A DNA stretch of 64,000 nucleotides, from the NCBI GenBank assembly GCA_002255575.1, contig NCAT01000002.1, forward strand, positions 237,237 to 301,236, written 5' to 3'. The notes below the pieces were generated by a model. The model ran no database searches and was not told the DNA's origin. It saw only the letters and a program-made list of their open reading frames with translations. Made by a program: the position numbers and the translations under genes. The DNA is from Acidocella sp. 20-57-95. GTDB lineage: Bacteria; Pseudomonadota; Alphaproteobacteria; Acetobacterales; Acetobacteraceae. Shown piece after piece: positions 26,515 through 35,790 of this stretch (the stretch's first letter is position 1; every line of letters begins with the position of its first letter).

Positions 26515-28200
26515 CTAACTATTACCTGGTTGCCGCAATTTCCCGGCAGCCAGTGCATAAACTTGGTCCATCATCTCAAGCCCTGCGGTGCGGTGAGTGA
26601 TGTATAGCACGGTCTTGCCCGCCATGACGGCAAGCAGGTCACGCAGGAAGGCGCGCTCAGTTACTGGGTCCAGGCCCTCGGTCGGCTCGTCTAGAATCAG
26701 CCAGGGCGTATCCTTCAGCACCGCCCGCGCAATCGCCACCCGCCGCGCCTGACCGCCGGAGAGCCGCACCCCAGCTTCCCCCACGATTGTATCGAGCCCC
26801 AAAGGCTGGGCACGCACGAAATCAGCTAACTGTGCCACATCCAACGCATGCCACAAATCGGCGGCGCTGGCATCGCCCTTCGCCAACAGCAAATTATCGC
26901 GGATGGTGGTATGAAACAGGTAGGTGCGCTGCGAGATTACCGAAATATAGCTGGCAATAGCTTCACTGCTGAAAGCCCGCAGATCCACCCCGCCAAAGCT
27001 AGCGGTGCCATCTTGATACTCATAAAACCGCAGCAGCAGGTTGATCAGGGTCGATTTCCCGGCGCCCGTACTGCCTTGCAGGCCGATATGACTGCCTTGG
27101 GGGATATGCAAATCCAGCCCGTCTAGCGCCCAGGCAGCGTTATCCTCGTAGCGCAGCTTGATACCGCGCAAGTCCAAATCGAAATGCGAGAGCTGCGGGG
27201 CTGAACCAGGTATTGGTCTGATGGCGGGCTGCTGGTCCGTCAGCTCAAAAATTCGTGACGCGGCGGCGCGGATCTGGCCCAGATACTGCAAAGCCGACGG
27301 CAACGGTGCCACCGCCTCAAACGCGGCCATGCTTCCCAGGGCCAGCATTGGTAAATCGGCCGCCCCCAGTTGCCCCGCAGTCACTTTTACAGCCGCGGCA
27401 ATTACCACCGCCAGCATGGTTAAATTCCCGAACAAACCGGAAGCCGCCATGCCAGCGCCAGTAATCGCGCTCATTTCCGCCTGCCGGCTGATGAGCCGTT
27501 TATTTAAATTTTCAACCCGCGCTTGCAACGCCGGAGCCGCATTGTAAGTCAGCAATTCGCCCATGCCTTGGATAGCATCGACCATTTCCACCCGCATTTG
27601 AGCATTCAAATTGGTGATGTCGGCACCAGCCGCATTGCCGCGCCATTGCGTCACCATCGGCACAGCCAGTCCTGTAACGCCAAGCCCAACCGCCAGCGCC
27701 ACCGCAGCCGGTAGAGAAAACAAACCAAAAAACCCGACCATCGCCAGCGCAGCCACGGCCGCCGCAATAAACGGTACGTACACCCGCAGATAAAACAAGT
27801 TCAGCGTGTCGATATCTGCGACAATCCGGGACAATAAATCCCCCGCCCGATAGCCTTGCAGCGCCGCCGGGGCCAAGGGTGCGAGCTTGGTGTAAAACCA
27901 CACCCGCAAAGTGGCCAGCAGCCGGAAGGTCGCCTCATGCGTGACCAACCTTTCAGTGTAGCGCGAGAGTACCCGGATGGTGGCAAAAAACCTTACGCCG
28001 GCAGCGGGGCTAAAAAAATTAAAGGCATTCTGGGCGGCAACGCCAGCCAGCCCGGCAATCGCAGCACTTGCTAAAAACCACCCCGAGAGTGTCATTAAGC
28101 CAAAATTTGCCAAGATGGTCAGGCATGCCAGCACAATGCCGCCGGTCATCCACCCGCCGTCGCGCCCAAACAAAGCCAGCAGCCGCAGGATTACACGCAT
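26515..28200 (-). CDS. cydC: heterodimeric thiol exporter ATPase/permease CydC
   Basis: A 561-residue half-transporter with six N-terminal helices and a C-terminal ATPase. Walker A is GSTGAGKST, the signature LSGGQARRVAIARA, and Walker B WLILDEPTEGLD with the catalytic Glu present. With CydD it exports glutathione and cysteine to the periplasm, which is required to assemble cytochrome bd. The ATG overlaps the last 10 bases of cydD. It was called CydC rather than CydD from its position second and from the RDGGWMTGG-type N-terminus. About 110 bases with an FNR promoter separate it from cydA. Confidence 0.9.
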   Translation of the reverse strand: MRVILRLLALFGRDGGWMTGGIVLACLTILANFGLMTLSGWFLASAAIAGLAGVAAQNAFNFFSPAAGVRFFATIRVLSRYTERLVTHEATFRLLATLRVWFYTKLAPLAPAALQGYRAGDLLSRIVADIDTLNLFYLRVYVPFIAAAVAALAMVGFFGLFSLPAAVALAVGLGVTGLAVPMVTQWRGNAAGADITNLNAQMRVEMVDAIQGMGELLTYNAAPALQARVENLNKRLISRQAEMSAITGAGMAASGLFGNLTMLAVVIAAAVKVTAGQLGAADLPMLALGSMAAFEAVAPLPSALQYLGQIRAAASRIFELTDQQPAIRPIPGSAPQLSHFDLDLRGIKLRYEDNAAWALDGLDLHIPQGSHIGLQGSTGAGKSTLINLLLRFYEYQDGTASFGGVDLRAFSSEAIASYISVISQRTYLFHTTIRDNLLLAKGDASAADLWHALDVAQLADFVRAQPLGLDTIVGEAGVRLSGGQARRVAIARAVLKDTPWLILDEPTEGLDPVTERAFLRDLLAVMAGKTVLYITHRTAGLEMMDQVYALAAGKLRQPGNS

Positions 28201-29966
28201 AATTCTGCCCCTGGGTTGCTGATTTCCGCGTCACCTTCATAGGCTTGTAACAGACGTGCATAGGCACCATCTGCCGTCCGCAACTGTGCAGGCGGCCCAT
28301 AAGCCGCCACCCGGCCAGCCTCCAGCACCAGCACGTTATCCGCCCGCTCGGCCATCGCCATCCGGTGCGCGATCACGATCACCGTACGGCCTACGGCTAA
28401 GTCTGCGATGGCTTCCAACACCAGCGCCTCACTTTCTAAATCCAAATTTGCTGTCGCTTCGTCGAGAATCAGCAATTGCGGGTTTTTCAAGAACGCTCGG
28501 GCCAACGCAATCCGCTGTATTTGTCCGCCTGATAGCCCCTGCCCGAGATCACCAATAATCGTCTCAAACCCCTCCGGCTGCGCCGTGATGAAGGCCAGAG
28601 CCCGCGCCTTAGATGCAGCTTCGCGCACGGCCTCATCATCGGCCTGTGGGTTGCCCAATCTTATATTGGCGGCGATGCTACCATGAAACAGCCTGGGATT
28701 TTGGGGTACCCAAGCCAGGCACTGCCACCAGGATTCCGGCGCCAATTCCGCCAGATCAAGGGTCTCATTAATGACAATCCGCCCCTGCTCGGGCTTGGCA
28801 AACCCCAGTAGCAGACGCGCCAAGCTGGTTTTGCCGACACCGCTGGCCCCCACAATGGCTGTCATCTGGCCGGCTGGAAATCGGCAACTCAAGCCATCCA
28901 ACACTGGCGCACCAGCCTCGTAGGCAAAATGTAAATCCTCGCAAACAATATCAATTGCATCTAACGGCGGCAGTGGTGCAGTGCCGGTATTGGCAACTCT
29001 GATGTCCAGCACATCAAACATTCGTCTGGCGGCGGCAATCGCACTCATGCGGGCATGGTAATGGGTGGAGAGGCCTCGCAAAGGTACGAAATACTCTGGG
29101 GCTAACAACAGTACCAGGAATGCCGGGTAAAAATCGATATTTCCATGTAACAAGCGCGCCCCAAAAACCACCGCCACCAAAGCGATTGCCAGAGACGCGA
29201 AAAATTCCAACACTGCTGAGGTTAAAAAAGCCACCCGCAATCCGGCCATGGTGGTTTTGCGGTAATCATCAGAAATTCGGGCCACAATGCCAATTTCATC
29301 ACGTGCACGGCCAAATAACTTCAGTGTGGTCAAACCCTGCAACACATCGAGAAAATGTGCGCTCATCAGCAGCAATTTTTGCCACTGTTTTTGATTAATC
29401 GCCTCAGCACGGTAACCCACAAATACCATGAATAGGGGGATCAGCGGCCCGGCGCCGAGCAGAATGAGGGCACTGATCCAATCGACCGGAAACACCAGAG
29501 CCAAAATCGCCAGCGGTACCGCAACCACCAGCGCCATTTGCGGTACGTAGCGGGAGAAGTAAGGCTCCAATGCCTCGATTCCCTCGATCATGGTACCGGC
29601 TAAATCAGCACTTTGCTCGTCGGCGGCAGGCACCGGCCCCAGCTTCAGAACATGGTTTAGAATTGTCTGGCGCAGATAGGTTTTAATTTTACCGCTCGCT
29701 TTGAACGCCACGATCTCAGAGGCATAGCTAAGGGCGGCCCTGAGCCCGAACAGCCCAGCCAGCCCCCAGAGCAGGGGCGCCACCGCCGCCAAATTTTGAT
29801 GACCAAACGCTACGTCACGCACCAGATGCGCGAGCAATACAGCCTGCAAAATCACCAGTAGGGCGGCACTCACCCCCAGCCCAATGCCAAAATACAGCGC
29901 TCCCCGAGTGCGCCGCCCCTCGGCCATTAGTCTGGGGTCAATTCGTTCGCTCACTTTAATCCTCAT
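28191..29966 (-). CDS. cydD: heterodimeric thiol exporter ATPase/permease CydD
   Basis: A 591-residue partner of CydC. Six membrane helices (from about residue 28) are followed by an ATPase domain with Walker A GASGVGKTS, signature LSGGQIQRIALARA and Walker B LLILDEATANLD. The N-terminus (DPRLMAEGRRTRGALYFGIG) is typical of CydD. It exports reduced thiols that keep the periplasm suited to cytochrome bd maturation. First gene of the cydDC-cydAB run; the promoter must be in the 250 bases upstream. Confidence 0.9.
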   Translation of the reverse strand: MRIKVSERIDPRLMAEGRRTRGALYFGIGLGVSAALLVILQAVLLAHLVRDVAFGHQNLAAVAPLLWGLAGLFGLRAALSYASEIVAFKASGKIKTYLRQTILNHVLKLGPVPAADEQSADLAGTMIEGIEALEPYFSRYVPQMALVVAVPLAILALVFPVDWISALILLGAGPLIPLFMVFVGYRAEAINQKQWQKLLLMSAHFLDVLQGLTTLKLFGRARDEIGIVARISDDYRKTTMAGLRVAFLTSAVLEFFASLAIALVAVVFGARLLHGNIDFYPAFLVLLLAPEYFVPLRGLSTHYHARMSAIAAARRMFDVLDIRVANTGTAPLPPLDAIDIVCEDLHFAYEAGAPVLDGLSCRFPAGQMTAIVGASGVGKTSLARLLLGFAKPEQGRIVINETLDLAELAPESWWQCLAWVPQNPRLFHGSIAANIRLGNPQADDEAVREAASKARALAFITAQPEGFETIIGDLGQGLSGGQIQRIALARAFLKNPQLLILDEATANLDLESEALVLEAIADLAVGRTVIVIAHRMAMAERADNVLVLEAGRVAAYGPPAQLRTADGAYARLLQAYEGDAEISNPGAELCV

Positions 29967-30220
29967 GCAGACATGGCACGCCAGAAAACTCTGACGATGA
30001 CTTTGAGCTATGTCAAAGCCTGTGCCTTAGCCCAATAAAGTTTGCTCGACGAGGCTTATGATCCATCAAATATCTCGCACTTCGAGGGCATTGGACCACT
30101 GGTGACCAAACCTACCTCCAGGGCCAGAGGGACCCACCACCATAAGCGGCGAGACCATAAAAATAAATTGCTGATTATATTAAAATGCCGGTTCGATATT
30201 TTTTGATCTGATAGATGAAT

Positions 30221-31456
30221 TTACCTAATCACCTTGTCTGAGCCTCGATGCTGCAATCGAACCCATGTTTTAACGTCATTTATGAATAACTTTTGTAGCT
30301 CGGTAGGAAGCCATTCCGCACGTGAGACCAACCCAATAACCCGGTCTGCGTCAGGTAGCTTAAACGCCAACGGTACGAGATTTCTTGTCAATCCACTCTG
30401 ATAAACCTGTGTCCGCGATAATATCGTAATAAAATCGCTTGCCTGTAGTAGCGCTATGATCATCGCCAGAGAATTTGTTTCAACGACCTGTGGTGGCCGT
30501 TTCTCTAATTGCTCGAAAAGTGAACGGCTGATCTGATGACGCGGGGTATTTTGCGGCGGTACCACCCATTTATACTGCAATATATCACTCGCCGTTATCC
30601 CCGCTTTTTCGGCAAGCGGATGATTTTTTCTTACCACAATCTCATACGGATCAAGAAACAACTCAAACTCCCGCAGGTCGAGCCCTACGCGCGGCACCCG
30701 CAATGCACCAATAATCATATCAATTTTGCCATAGCGCAGATCCGTTTGTAATTTCAAATAATCGTCTTCATGAATCGTAATGTTTGCATACGGGTACAAG
30801 TGCGTCATGCGGCTCAAAACATCAGCAAGCAAATGCTGCGGTGAAAGGGGTAATACGCCCACGCGTACACGCCCCTTTAACTGTGCCGGCGATGATTGTA
30901 ATTCGTCGAGTGCTTGTGAGATTTCACTCAGCGCGAGTTGCAACCGGCGCCCTAATTCTGCTCCTGCGCTATTAACCACCAACCGCGAGCCGGTCCGCCG
31001 ATATAAAGGGGTGCCAATCACATGCTCAATATCTTGTCCGGCGCGATGTACCGCCACCTGCGAAACGCCTAGGCTTATCGCTGCCTGGGTTGCTGAGGTC
31101 GAATTCATGAGCGCGATATGGGTACGAATTTGCGTATCCGTCAGCCGTCTGCACGCGGCCTGGACCACGCGCGATGAGAGGTCGAGGTTTAATATTTGTG
31201 CGATGCCAAGTTCAATCTGGTGTAGCATGCGGGCTGTCCGCCGGAGAAGCAACGCGCCATCAACAGTCACTTCACTCCCCTTCGTGCCGCGCCGCAGCAA
31301 TTTCCGTCCAGTCACCGCCTCGAGCTTTTTGATCGTCAGACTGATGGCAGGCTGTGACAGGCCTACAGCTTGCGCCGCCCGGCCAATACTGAAATTTTCG
31401 GCAACCGCGTGGAATATCAGAAGAGAACGGAACCCTAAGGCGAGTTGTACGATCAA
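30221..31456 (-). CDS. LysR-type regulator with two tandem DNA-binding domains
   Basis: A 411-residue transcription regulator, about 100 longer than normal LysR proteins. Residues 10-68 are a standard LysR helix-turn-helix (FSIGRAAQAVGLSQPAISLTIKKLE, then GRKLLRRGTKG). After a spacer, residues 108-166 repeat the fold (TSATQAAISLGVSQVAVHRAGQDIE, then GTPLYRRTGSRLVV). A normal effector-binding domain begins near residue 190 (LKGRVRVGVLPL). No ATG is available near the domain; the TTG at 31456 with GGGAG further upstream is the likely start. It is divergent from the amidohydrolase and presumably controls the amidohydrolase, Pht5-like and DctA genes. Confidence 0.85.
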   Translation of the reverse strand: MIVQLALGFRSLLIFHAVAENFSIGRAAQAVGLSQPAISLTIKKLEAVTGRKLLRRGTKGSEVTVDGALLLRRTARMLHQIELGIAQILNLDLSSRVVQAACRRLTDTQIRTHIALMNSTSATQAAISLGVSQVAVHRAGQDIEHVIGTPLYRRTGSRLVVNSAGAELGRRLQLALSEISQALDELQSSPAQLKGRVRVGVLPLSPQHLLADVLSRMTHLYPYANITIHEDDYLKLQTDLRYGKIDMIIGALRVPRVGLDLREFELFLDPYEIVVRKNHPLAEKAGITASDILQYKWVVPPQNTPRHQISRSLFEQLEKRPPQVVETNSLAMIIALLQASDFITILSRTQVYQSGLTRNLVPLAFKLPDADRVIGLVSRAEWLPTELQKLFINDVKTWVRLQHRGSDKVIR

Positions 31457-31578
31457 ATTATCCGCGGCCTCCCAGTTTAACTTAATCAGAACTTATGGCT
31501 TTATCCAAGCTTTATATGAGGCTGCGACGGCTTTTTGAGCCTATCAGAAAGCTACAAAACAGGGATCGTCTAAAAAAT

Positions 31579-32442
31579 ATGCGCATTATCGACACTCACA
31601 CCCATGTGATCTCCTCTGATATTCAAAAATACCCGTTAAATCCGATCGGTGGTAAGCAATCCGACTGGTCGGCGACGCGCCCCGTTACTGATACCGAATT
31701 ACTCCGCGCGATGGATGAGGCCGGCGTCGATACCGCGATCGTCGTGCAGGCATCTACCGCTTACGGTCATGACAACTCATATGTCGCAGCGTCTGTTGCG
31801 GCTCATCCTGACCGCTTTGCCGGTGTTTTTTCAGTCGATATGCTGAGTGCTTCAGCCGTCCAGGATATTCGTAAATGGACCGATGCTGGTTTGGTTGGGC
31901 TTCGGCTATTCACAACCGGGTCCACAATGCCAGGCCAGTCACCTGGGCTCGATGACCCGCGGAGCTTTCCTGGGTGGGCTTATTGCGAAGCCCACGACAT
32001 TCCCGTGTGTTTGCAGATGACAATGGACGGTATTCCCGCATTACAAAATATTTTAAAACAATTTCCGAAAATTCGGGTTTTGCTTGATCACTTCGCGCGC
32101 CCCAATCTTTCAGCGGGAACACCCTATACTGACGCATCGGCGCTTTTTGCGCTAGCTGAGCAACCAGGCGTATATTTAAAGTTAACAGATCGAACAATCC
32201 GGCAGGCAGCATCTGGGCGATCAACACACGCGGATTTTTTTGCACGTGTTTTAACAAGCTTTGGAGCTAAACGAGTCGCTTGGGGATCGAATTTCCCATC
32301 CGCTGAAGGAAGCCTAAAAATATTGCTTGCTGATGCTAAAGCCGCTTTAAGCATCCTAACTGAAGCTGATCAGGCGCAGATCTTGTCGGGAACTGCCGCC
32401 TCGATCTATCACCCATTGCCAGCCTGGACAAAGCGGGTCTGA
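31579..32442 (+). CDS. amidohydrolase-family (COG3618) metal-dependent hydrolase
   Basis: A 287-residue cytosolic TIM-barrel hydrolase of the group that includes 2-pyrone-4,6-dicarboxylate lactonase LigI. The metal-binding HxH is His7/His9 in IIDTHTHVIS, right at the N-terminus. Another strand-end His is in VLLDHFARP. The final conserved strand reads VAWGSNFPS, with Asn where many relatives have Asp; some family members do carry Asn. The ATG at 31579 was preferred because the domain starts at once. It is three bases from the next gene and so in one operon with the Pht5-like protein and DctA carrier. It probably opens a lactone or ester in an organic-acid pathway; substrate unknown. Confidence 0.8.
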   Translation: MRIIDTHTHVISSDIQKYPLNPIGGKQSDWSATRPVTDTELLRAMDEAGVDTAIVVQASTAYGHDNSYVAASVAAHPDRFAGVFSVDMLSASAVQDIRKWTDAGLVGLRLFTTGSTMPGQSPGLDDPRSFPGWAYCEAHDIPVCLQMTMDGIPALQNILKQFPKIRVLLDHFARPNLSAGTPYTDASALFALAEQPGVYLKLTDRTIRQAASGRSTHADFFARVLTSFGAKRVAWGSNFPSAEGSLKILLADAKAALSILTEADQAQILSGTAASIYHPLPAWTKRV

Positions 32443-32445
32443 CTC

Positions 32446-33330
32446 ATGACGACAGTCCCACGCTTTAAAACAATACTTGCTTCATATCCTCATACACTGC
32501 CGCTTAAAGGCGGTCTCGTCAGTAGCGATAAAGTAACGCTAGCTTTTGAGGAGGTTGAACCCATCCATAAGGCGTTTAAGCCGATGGCAATGAACCAACA
32601 TGCCGATGTCTGCGAAATGGCGATCGTAACGTACCTGCAGGCAAAATCATATAACAAACCGGTGTTTATGCTGCCTTTTGTCGTCGCCTCACGCTTTCAA
32701 CAAGGCTGTATTATTCATAACACGGCAGTAAAGCCCCTCGATGTCTCAGGGTTACGGAATGCCCGCGTCGGTGTACGCTCCTATTCCCAGACAACTGGCG
32801 TTTGGGTGCGCGCGATTTTACAGAATACCTATGGAATTGCGCCGGACCAGATTGAGTGGATCACATTCGACCCGGCTCATTTAGCCGAATATGACGACCC
32901 CTCATGGTGCACAAGGGCACCTTCCCACAAGGCGCTTGTCCCAATGCTGCGTGCGGGCGAGATAGATGCTGCAATTCTAGGAAATGACTTACCAAAAGAG
33001 GCAAATCTCGAGCCGGTCATTGCTGATCACGTAGCAGCTGATAACGTTTGGTTTCAACAGAATCATTTTGTTCCAATCAATCATGTTGTCGTAATGAGAC
33101 GTGTCTCCGCGCAAGCCCACCCTGCTACGGTATCAGCGGTTTATGAAATGCTATTGGAAGGAAAAGCCAAAGCAAAAAGAACTATGTTGGATATCGATTA
33201 TATTCCAAGCGGAATTGATAAGTTATATGACCCGCTAAAATTGCTGATAAAATTTTGCAATCAGCAGAAACTACTCGCTCGAAATTTATCTGTTGATGAG
33301 GTGTTTGAAGATTTCTTATCTTTTAAATGA
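32446..33330 (+). CDS. periplasmic-binding-fold protein, 4,5-dihydroxyphthalate decarboxylase-like
   Basis: A 294-residue protein with the two-lobe substrate-binding fold but no signal peptide, so it should be cytosolic and enzymatic. Family hallmarks: an N-terminal strand ending LPLKGGLVSSDKV, a DVCEMAIVTYLQAKSYNKP segment, and ARVGVRSYSQTTGVWVRAIL for the second lobe. These resemble Pht5-type 4,5-dihydroxyphthalate decarboxylases and related proteins. It starts three bases after the amidohydrolase stop. Together they suggest conversion of an aromatic or dicarboxylic acid, with the next gene importing an organic acid. The decarboxylase label is by resemblance; the true reaction is unknown. 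Confidence 0.7.
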   Translation: MTTVPRFKTILASYPHTLPLKGGLVSSDKVTLAFEEVEPIHKAFKPMAMNQHADVCEMAIVTYLQAKSYNKPVFMLPFVVASRFQQGCIIHNTAVKPLDVSGLRNARVGVRSYSQTTGVWVRAILQNTYGIAPDQIEWITFDPAHLAEYDDPSWCTRAPSHKALVPMLRAGEIDAAILGNDLPKEANLEPVIADHVAADNVWFQQNHFVPINHVVVMRRVSAQAHPATVSAVYEMLLEGKAKAKRTMLDIDYIPSGIDKLYDPLKLLIKFCNQQKLLARNLSVDEVFEDFLSFK

Positions 33331-33403
33331 CGTTCAATGAACGGGCATAAAGTAACATAGGCACTGCAATCATAAAATACTGAAGAAAATATGGGAGTAC
33401 GAA

Positions 33404-34699
33404 ATGAGTACCAATAGTCTGGCTGCTTCACCCCTTCGGCCAAAACGGCCTTTTTACATGGATTTATCATTTCAAGTTATTGCAGGAATGTTGATCGGCG
33501 TACTAGCAGGCTACCTCGCTCCTAAATTTGGGGTGATGATGCAGCCCTTCGCGACTGCCTTTCTTAGATTAATACAGATGGTTACGGGACCGATTATTTT
33601 TTGTGCGATTGTTAGTGGCATCGCCGGCGTTACAAATAAGAAGCAAGTTGGCAGTGTCTTGATCAAAGCACTCGTATATTTTGAAATTGTGACATCAATC
33701 GCGCTCATCATTGGATTATTAGCCGTCAATATTCTTAAGCCTGGCGTGGGCATGAATATTGATGCCGCAAGCTTAAAATCCTCGGCAACGGTCACTTCGC
33801 TGGTTGCTCAGTCGCATAGCGTTGTATCCTTGGCTGATTATTTTGTCGATGTAATTCCAACGTCATCTGTTGGAGCTTTTGCCAACGGCTCGATATTACA
33901 AATTCTGTTTTTTGCCGTTCTATTTGCTTTTGGCCTTTCAAGCGCAGGTGAGAAAGCAGCGCCTTTGCTGAATATAATCCATGATATTTCAAAGATATTT
34001 TTCTGGATCGTTGGGATTGCGATGAAACTCGCACCAATCGCTGCATTTGCTGCAATCGCCTACACGGTCGGAAAATTTGGCGTTGCCACACTACTATCCC
34101 TAGGTGCGCTCATTTTCGACTTTTATCTGACATGCGTGCTTTTCTTTGTTTTTGTGCTGTTCCCCATTTCATATTTCAGTGGATTTAGCTTCTGGAAGCT
34201 TTTGAAATATATTCGCGCTGAGTTATTTCTCGTGTTCGGAACAAGTTCTTCTGAATCAGTTTTTCCTCAGCTTATTCGTAAGATGGAGGAAATTGGCTGT
34301 GAAGAATCGGTGGTGGGTCTTGTCATGCCAACGGCCTATAGCTTTAATCATGATGGCACATGCCTTTATTTCGCCGCAGCTGCGGTCTTCTTGGCACAGG
34401 CCACCAACACACCGCTCTCATTACCCGGACAGCTCGGCTTATTGGCGATCTTGCTATTAACCTCCAAAGGAGGCGCCGGTGTTGCCGGGTCTGCGCTGGT
34501 GGTGTTGGCCGCTACCCTCGCCGCCACCAACACAATACCGGTCGCATCCATCGCGATCATTCTTGGCATTCATCGTGTTTTGTCATCAGCCTTTGTGGTG
34601 ACGAATATCGCGGGTAATGCGGTTGCTACGGTGGTGATCTCAGGGTGGGAAAAACGTTTAAACCGTGAACAATTAACCACCCAGCTTTCGCGTGCATGA
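33404..34699 (+). CDS. dctA: DctA/GltP-type dicarboxylate:cation symporter
   Basis: A 431-residue inner-membrane carrier of the DAACS family, importing C4-dicarboxylates or similar acids with protons or sodium. The re-entrant loop has GTSSSESVFPQLIRKM and the following helix VMPTAYSFNHDGTCLYFAAAAVF, matching DctA (PTGYSFNLDGT). The second hairpin is LTSKGGAGVAGSALVV. ATG at 33404 has GGGAG upstream. It follows the Pht5-like gene by 73 bases and is followed by a strong convergent hairpin. Context suggests that its substrate feeds the amidohydrolase/decarboxylase-like pair, so it may be specialised rather than the housekeeping succinate carrier. Confidence 0.88.
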   Translation: MSTNSLAASPLRPKRPFYMDLSFQVIAGMLIGVLAGYLAPKFGVMMQPFATAFLRLIQMVTGPIIFCAIVSGIAGVTNKKQVGSVLIKALVYFEIVTSIALIIGLLAVNILKPGVGMNIDAASLKSSATVTSLVAQSHSVVSLADYFVDVIPTSSVGAFANGSILQILFFAVLFAFGLSSAGEKAAPLLNIIHDISKIFFWIVGIAMKLAPIAAFAAIAYTVGKFGVATLLSLGALIFDFYLTCVLFFVFVLFPISYFSGFSFWKLLKYIRAELFLVFGTSSSESVFPQLIRKMEEIGCEESVVGLVMPTAYSFNHDGTCLYFAAAAVFLAQATNTPLSLPGQLGLLAILLLTSKGGAGVAGSALVVLAATLAATNTIPVASIAIILGIHRVLSSAFVVTNIAGNAVATVVISGWEKRLNREQLTTQLSRA

Positions 34700-34706
34700 C
34701 TCAGGT

Positions 34707-34758
34707 GGAGATATTTCAGCTTTTCTAATTATTTTCTGTATGAAGCTGAAATATCTCC
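34707..34758. terminator. 16-bp convergent hairpin after dctA
   Basis: GGAGATATTTCAGCTT at 34707-34722 and its exact reverse complement at 34743-34758 enclose a 20-base AT-rich loop. It sits between dctA (plus) and a LysR gene (minus), so it likely ends transcription in both directions. The loop is longer than in a standard intrinsic terminator. Confidence 0.65.
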
Positions 34759-34781
34759 GCGCCGAAGCGCCGCTTTGCCAT

Positions 34782-35732
34782 TTAGATTGATCGCCAATAA
34801 GGATTCTGGCGCAGAGACTGAACAACCTCCCGTATCACCTTAGTTAACTCAATGAGAGCTCGGGAGTCCTGGCGGCTTGTTCGATATAAAATACCGACCA
34901 TACATTCTAATACGGGATCAATGATCGGTAGTCCCGTCAGTGTATGAGCCTCAATGTCCTGGTGCACTGGCCCATAGGGTAGAACCGTATAACCTAGACC
35001 ATTCTTCACCATGGTACGCAATGCTGACAATCCATCTATTTCAAGAGCAATATTTAGCGTAATGCCACATTTATCCGCTGCTGCTTCAACCGCCTGTCGG
35101 ATATGGTGCGGAGAACTGGGCAGGATCAATGGCAACATTGATAATTTTGCCGCTGGAAAATTTTGTAAATCCTTGAGCCAGGCAAACGCAGCGCTCGGTT
35201 CAGCTGGGCCAACAATTAGTCGGCGTTCAAATAGTATCGGCAGCATTGTTATTTCTGTGCCGCAAACGGGGTCGTAAACCATTGCGGCATCAACGGTACC
35301 GTCTAGCACAGCATCCTGGTTGCTGGAACTTTTACCTTCAACGATCCGCAGCTTCATACCAGGACAACGATCTCGGTAAAGCTCGATGATTTTAACAGCT
35401 AAAAACTGGATCACCCCGTGTGGCAAAGCTAATCGCAACTCGCCAACCAGACTATTTTTTAATGCGATCATATCTTGCTGAATTTTATCAACCTCGCCTT
35501 CCAGCCATTCGATTTTCGTCAGCAAAAACATGCCGGCCTCAGTCGCGCGCACGCCACGACTATGACGTTCCAACAGAGGCATACCAAACTGGTATTCCAA
35601 CCGTTGCACCCGGCGGCTTAACGCCGATTGCGCGACGCGCAGGTTTTCCGCTGCGCGCGAAAAGCTCTTAAGCCGCGCAACCACCGAAAACGTATGCAAA
35701 TCCTCGAAATCCAAACCCAAGGTTTTGGCCAA
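34782..35732 (-). CDS. LysR-family transcriptional regulator
   Basis: A 316-residue regulator with the N-terminal helix-turn-helix FSRAAENLRVAQSALSRRVQRLE and the wing FGMPLLERHSRGV. A linker helix (about residues 60-90) and an effector-binding domain starting near LVGELRLALPHGV follow. The best start is a TTG at 35732, since the only nearby ATG is out of frame. It lies 59 bases after the SDR gene on the same strand, so it may be the last gene of the hyu-transporter unit or transcribed on its own. It is the plausible regulator of that unit; the effector is unknown. Confidence 0.85.
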   Translation of the reverse strand: MAKTLGLDFEDLHTFSVVARLKSFSRAAENLRVAQSALSRRVQRLEYQFGMPLLERHSRGVRATEAGMFLLTKIEWLEGEVDKIQQDMIALKNSLVGELRLALPHGVIQFLAVKIIELYRDRCPGMKLRIVEGKSSSNQDAVLDGTVDAAMVYDPVCGTEITMLPILFERRLIVGPAEPSAAFAWLKDLQNFPAAKLSMLPLILPSSPHHIRQAVEAAADKCGITLNIALEIDGLSALRTMVKNGLGYTVLPYGPVHQDIEAHTLTGLPIIDPVLECMVGILYRTSRQDSRALIELTKVIREVVQSLRQNPYWRSI

Positions 35733-35790
35733 CCATTTGATGATCAGACCATTCTATATCCTTGTTGAAAAAAGGTGCAAACCCCGATTC

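Noticed and set aside
30003..30016. TTGAG-CTAT-GTCAA upstream of cydD as an FNR box
   Set aside because: It is symmetric but differs from the consensus at the critical T/A of both half-sites, and activation from -41.5 would start transcription almost at the cydD ATG.
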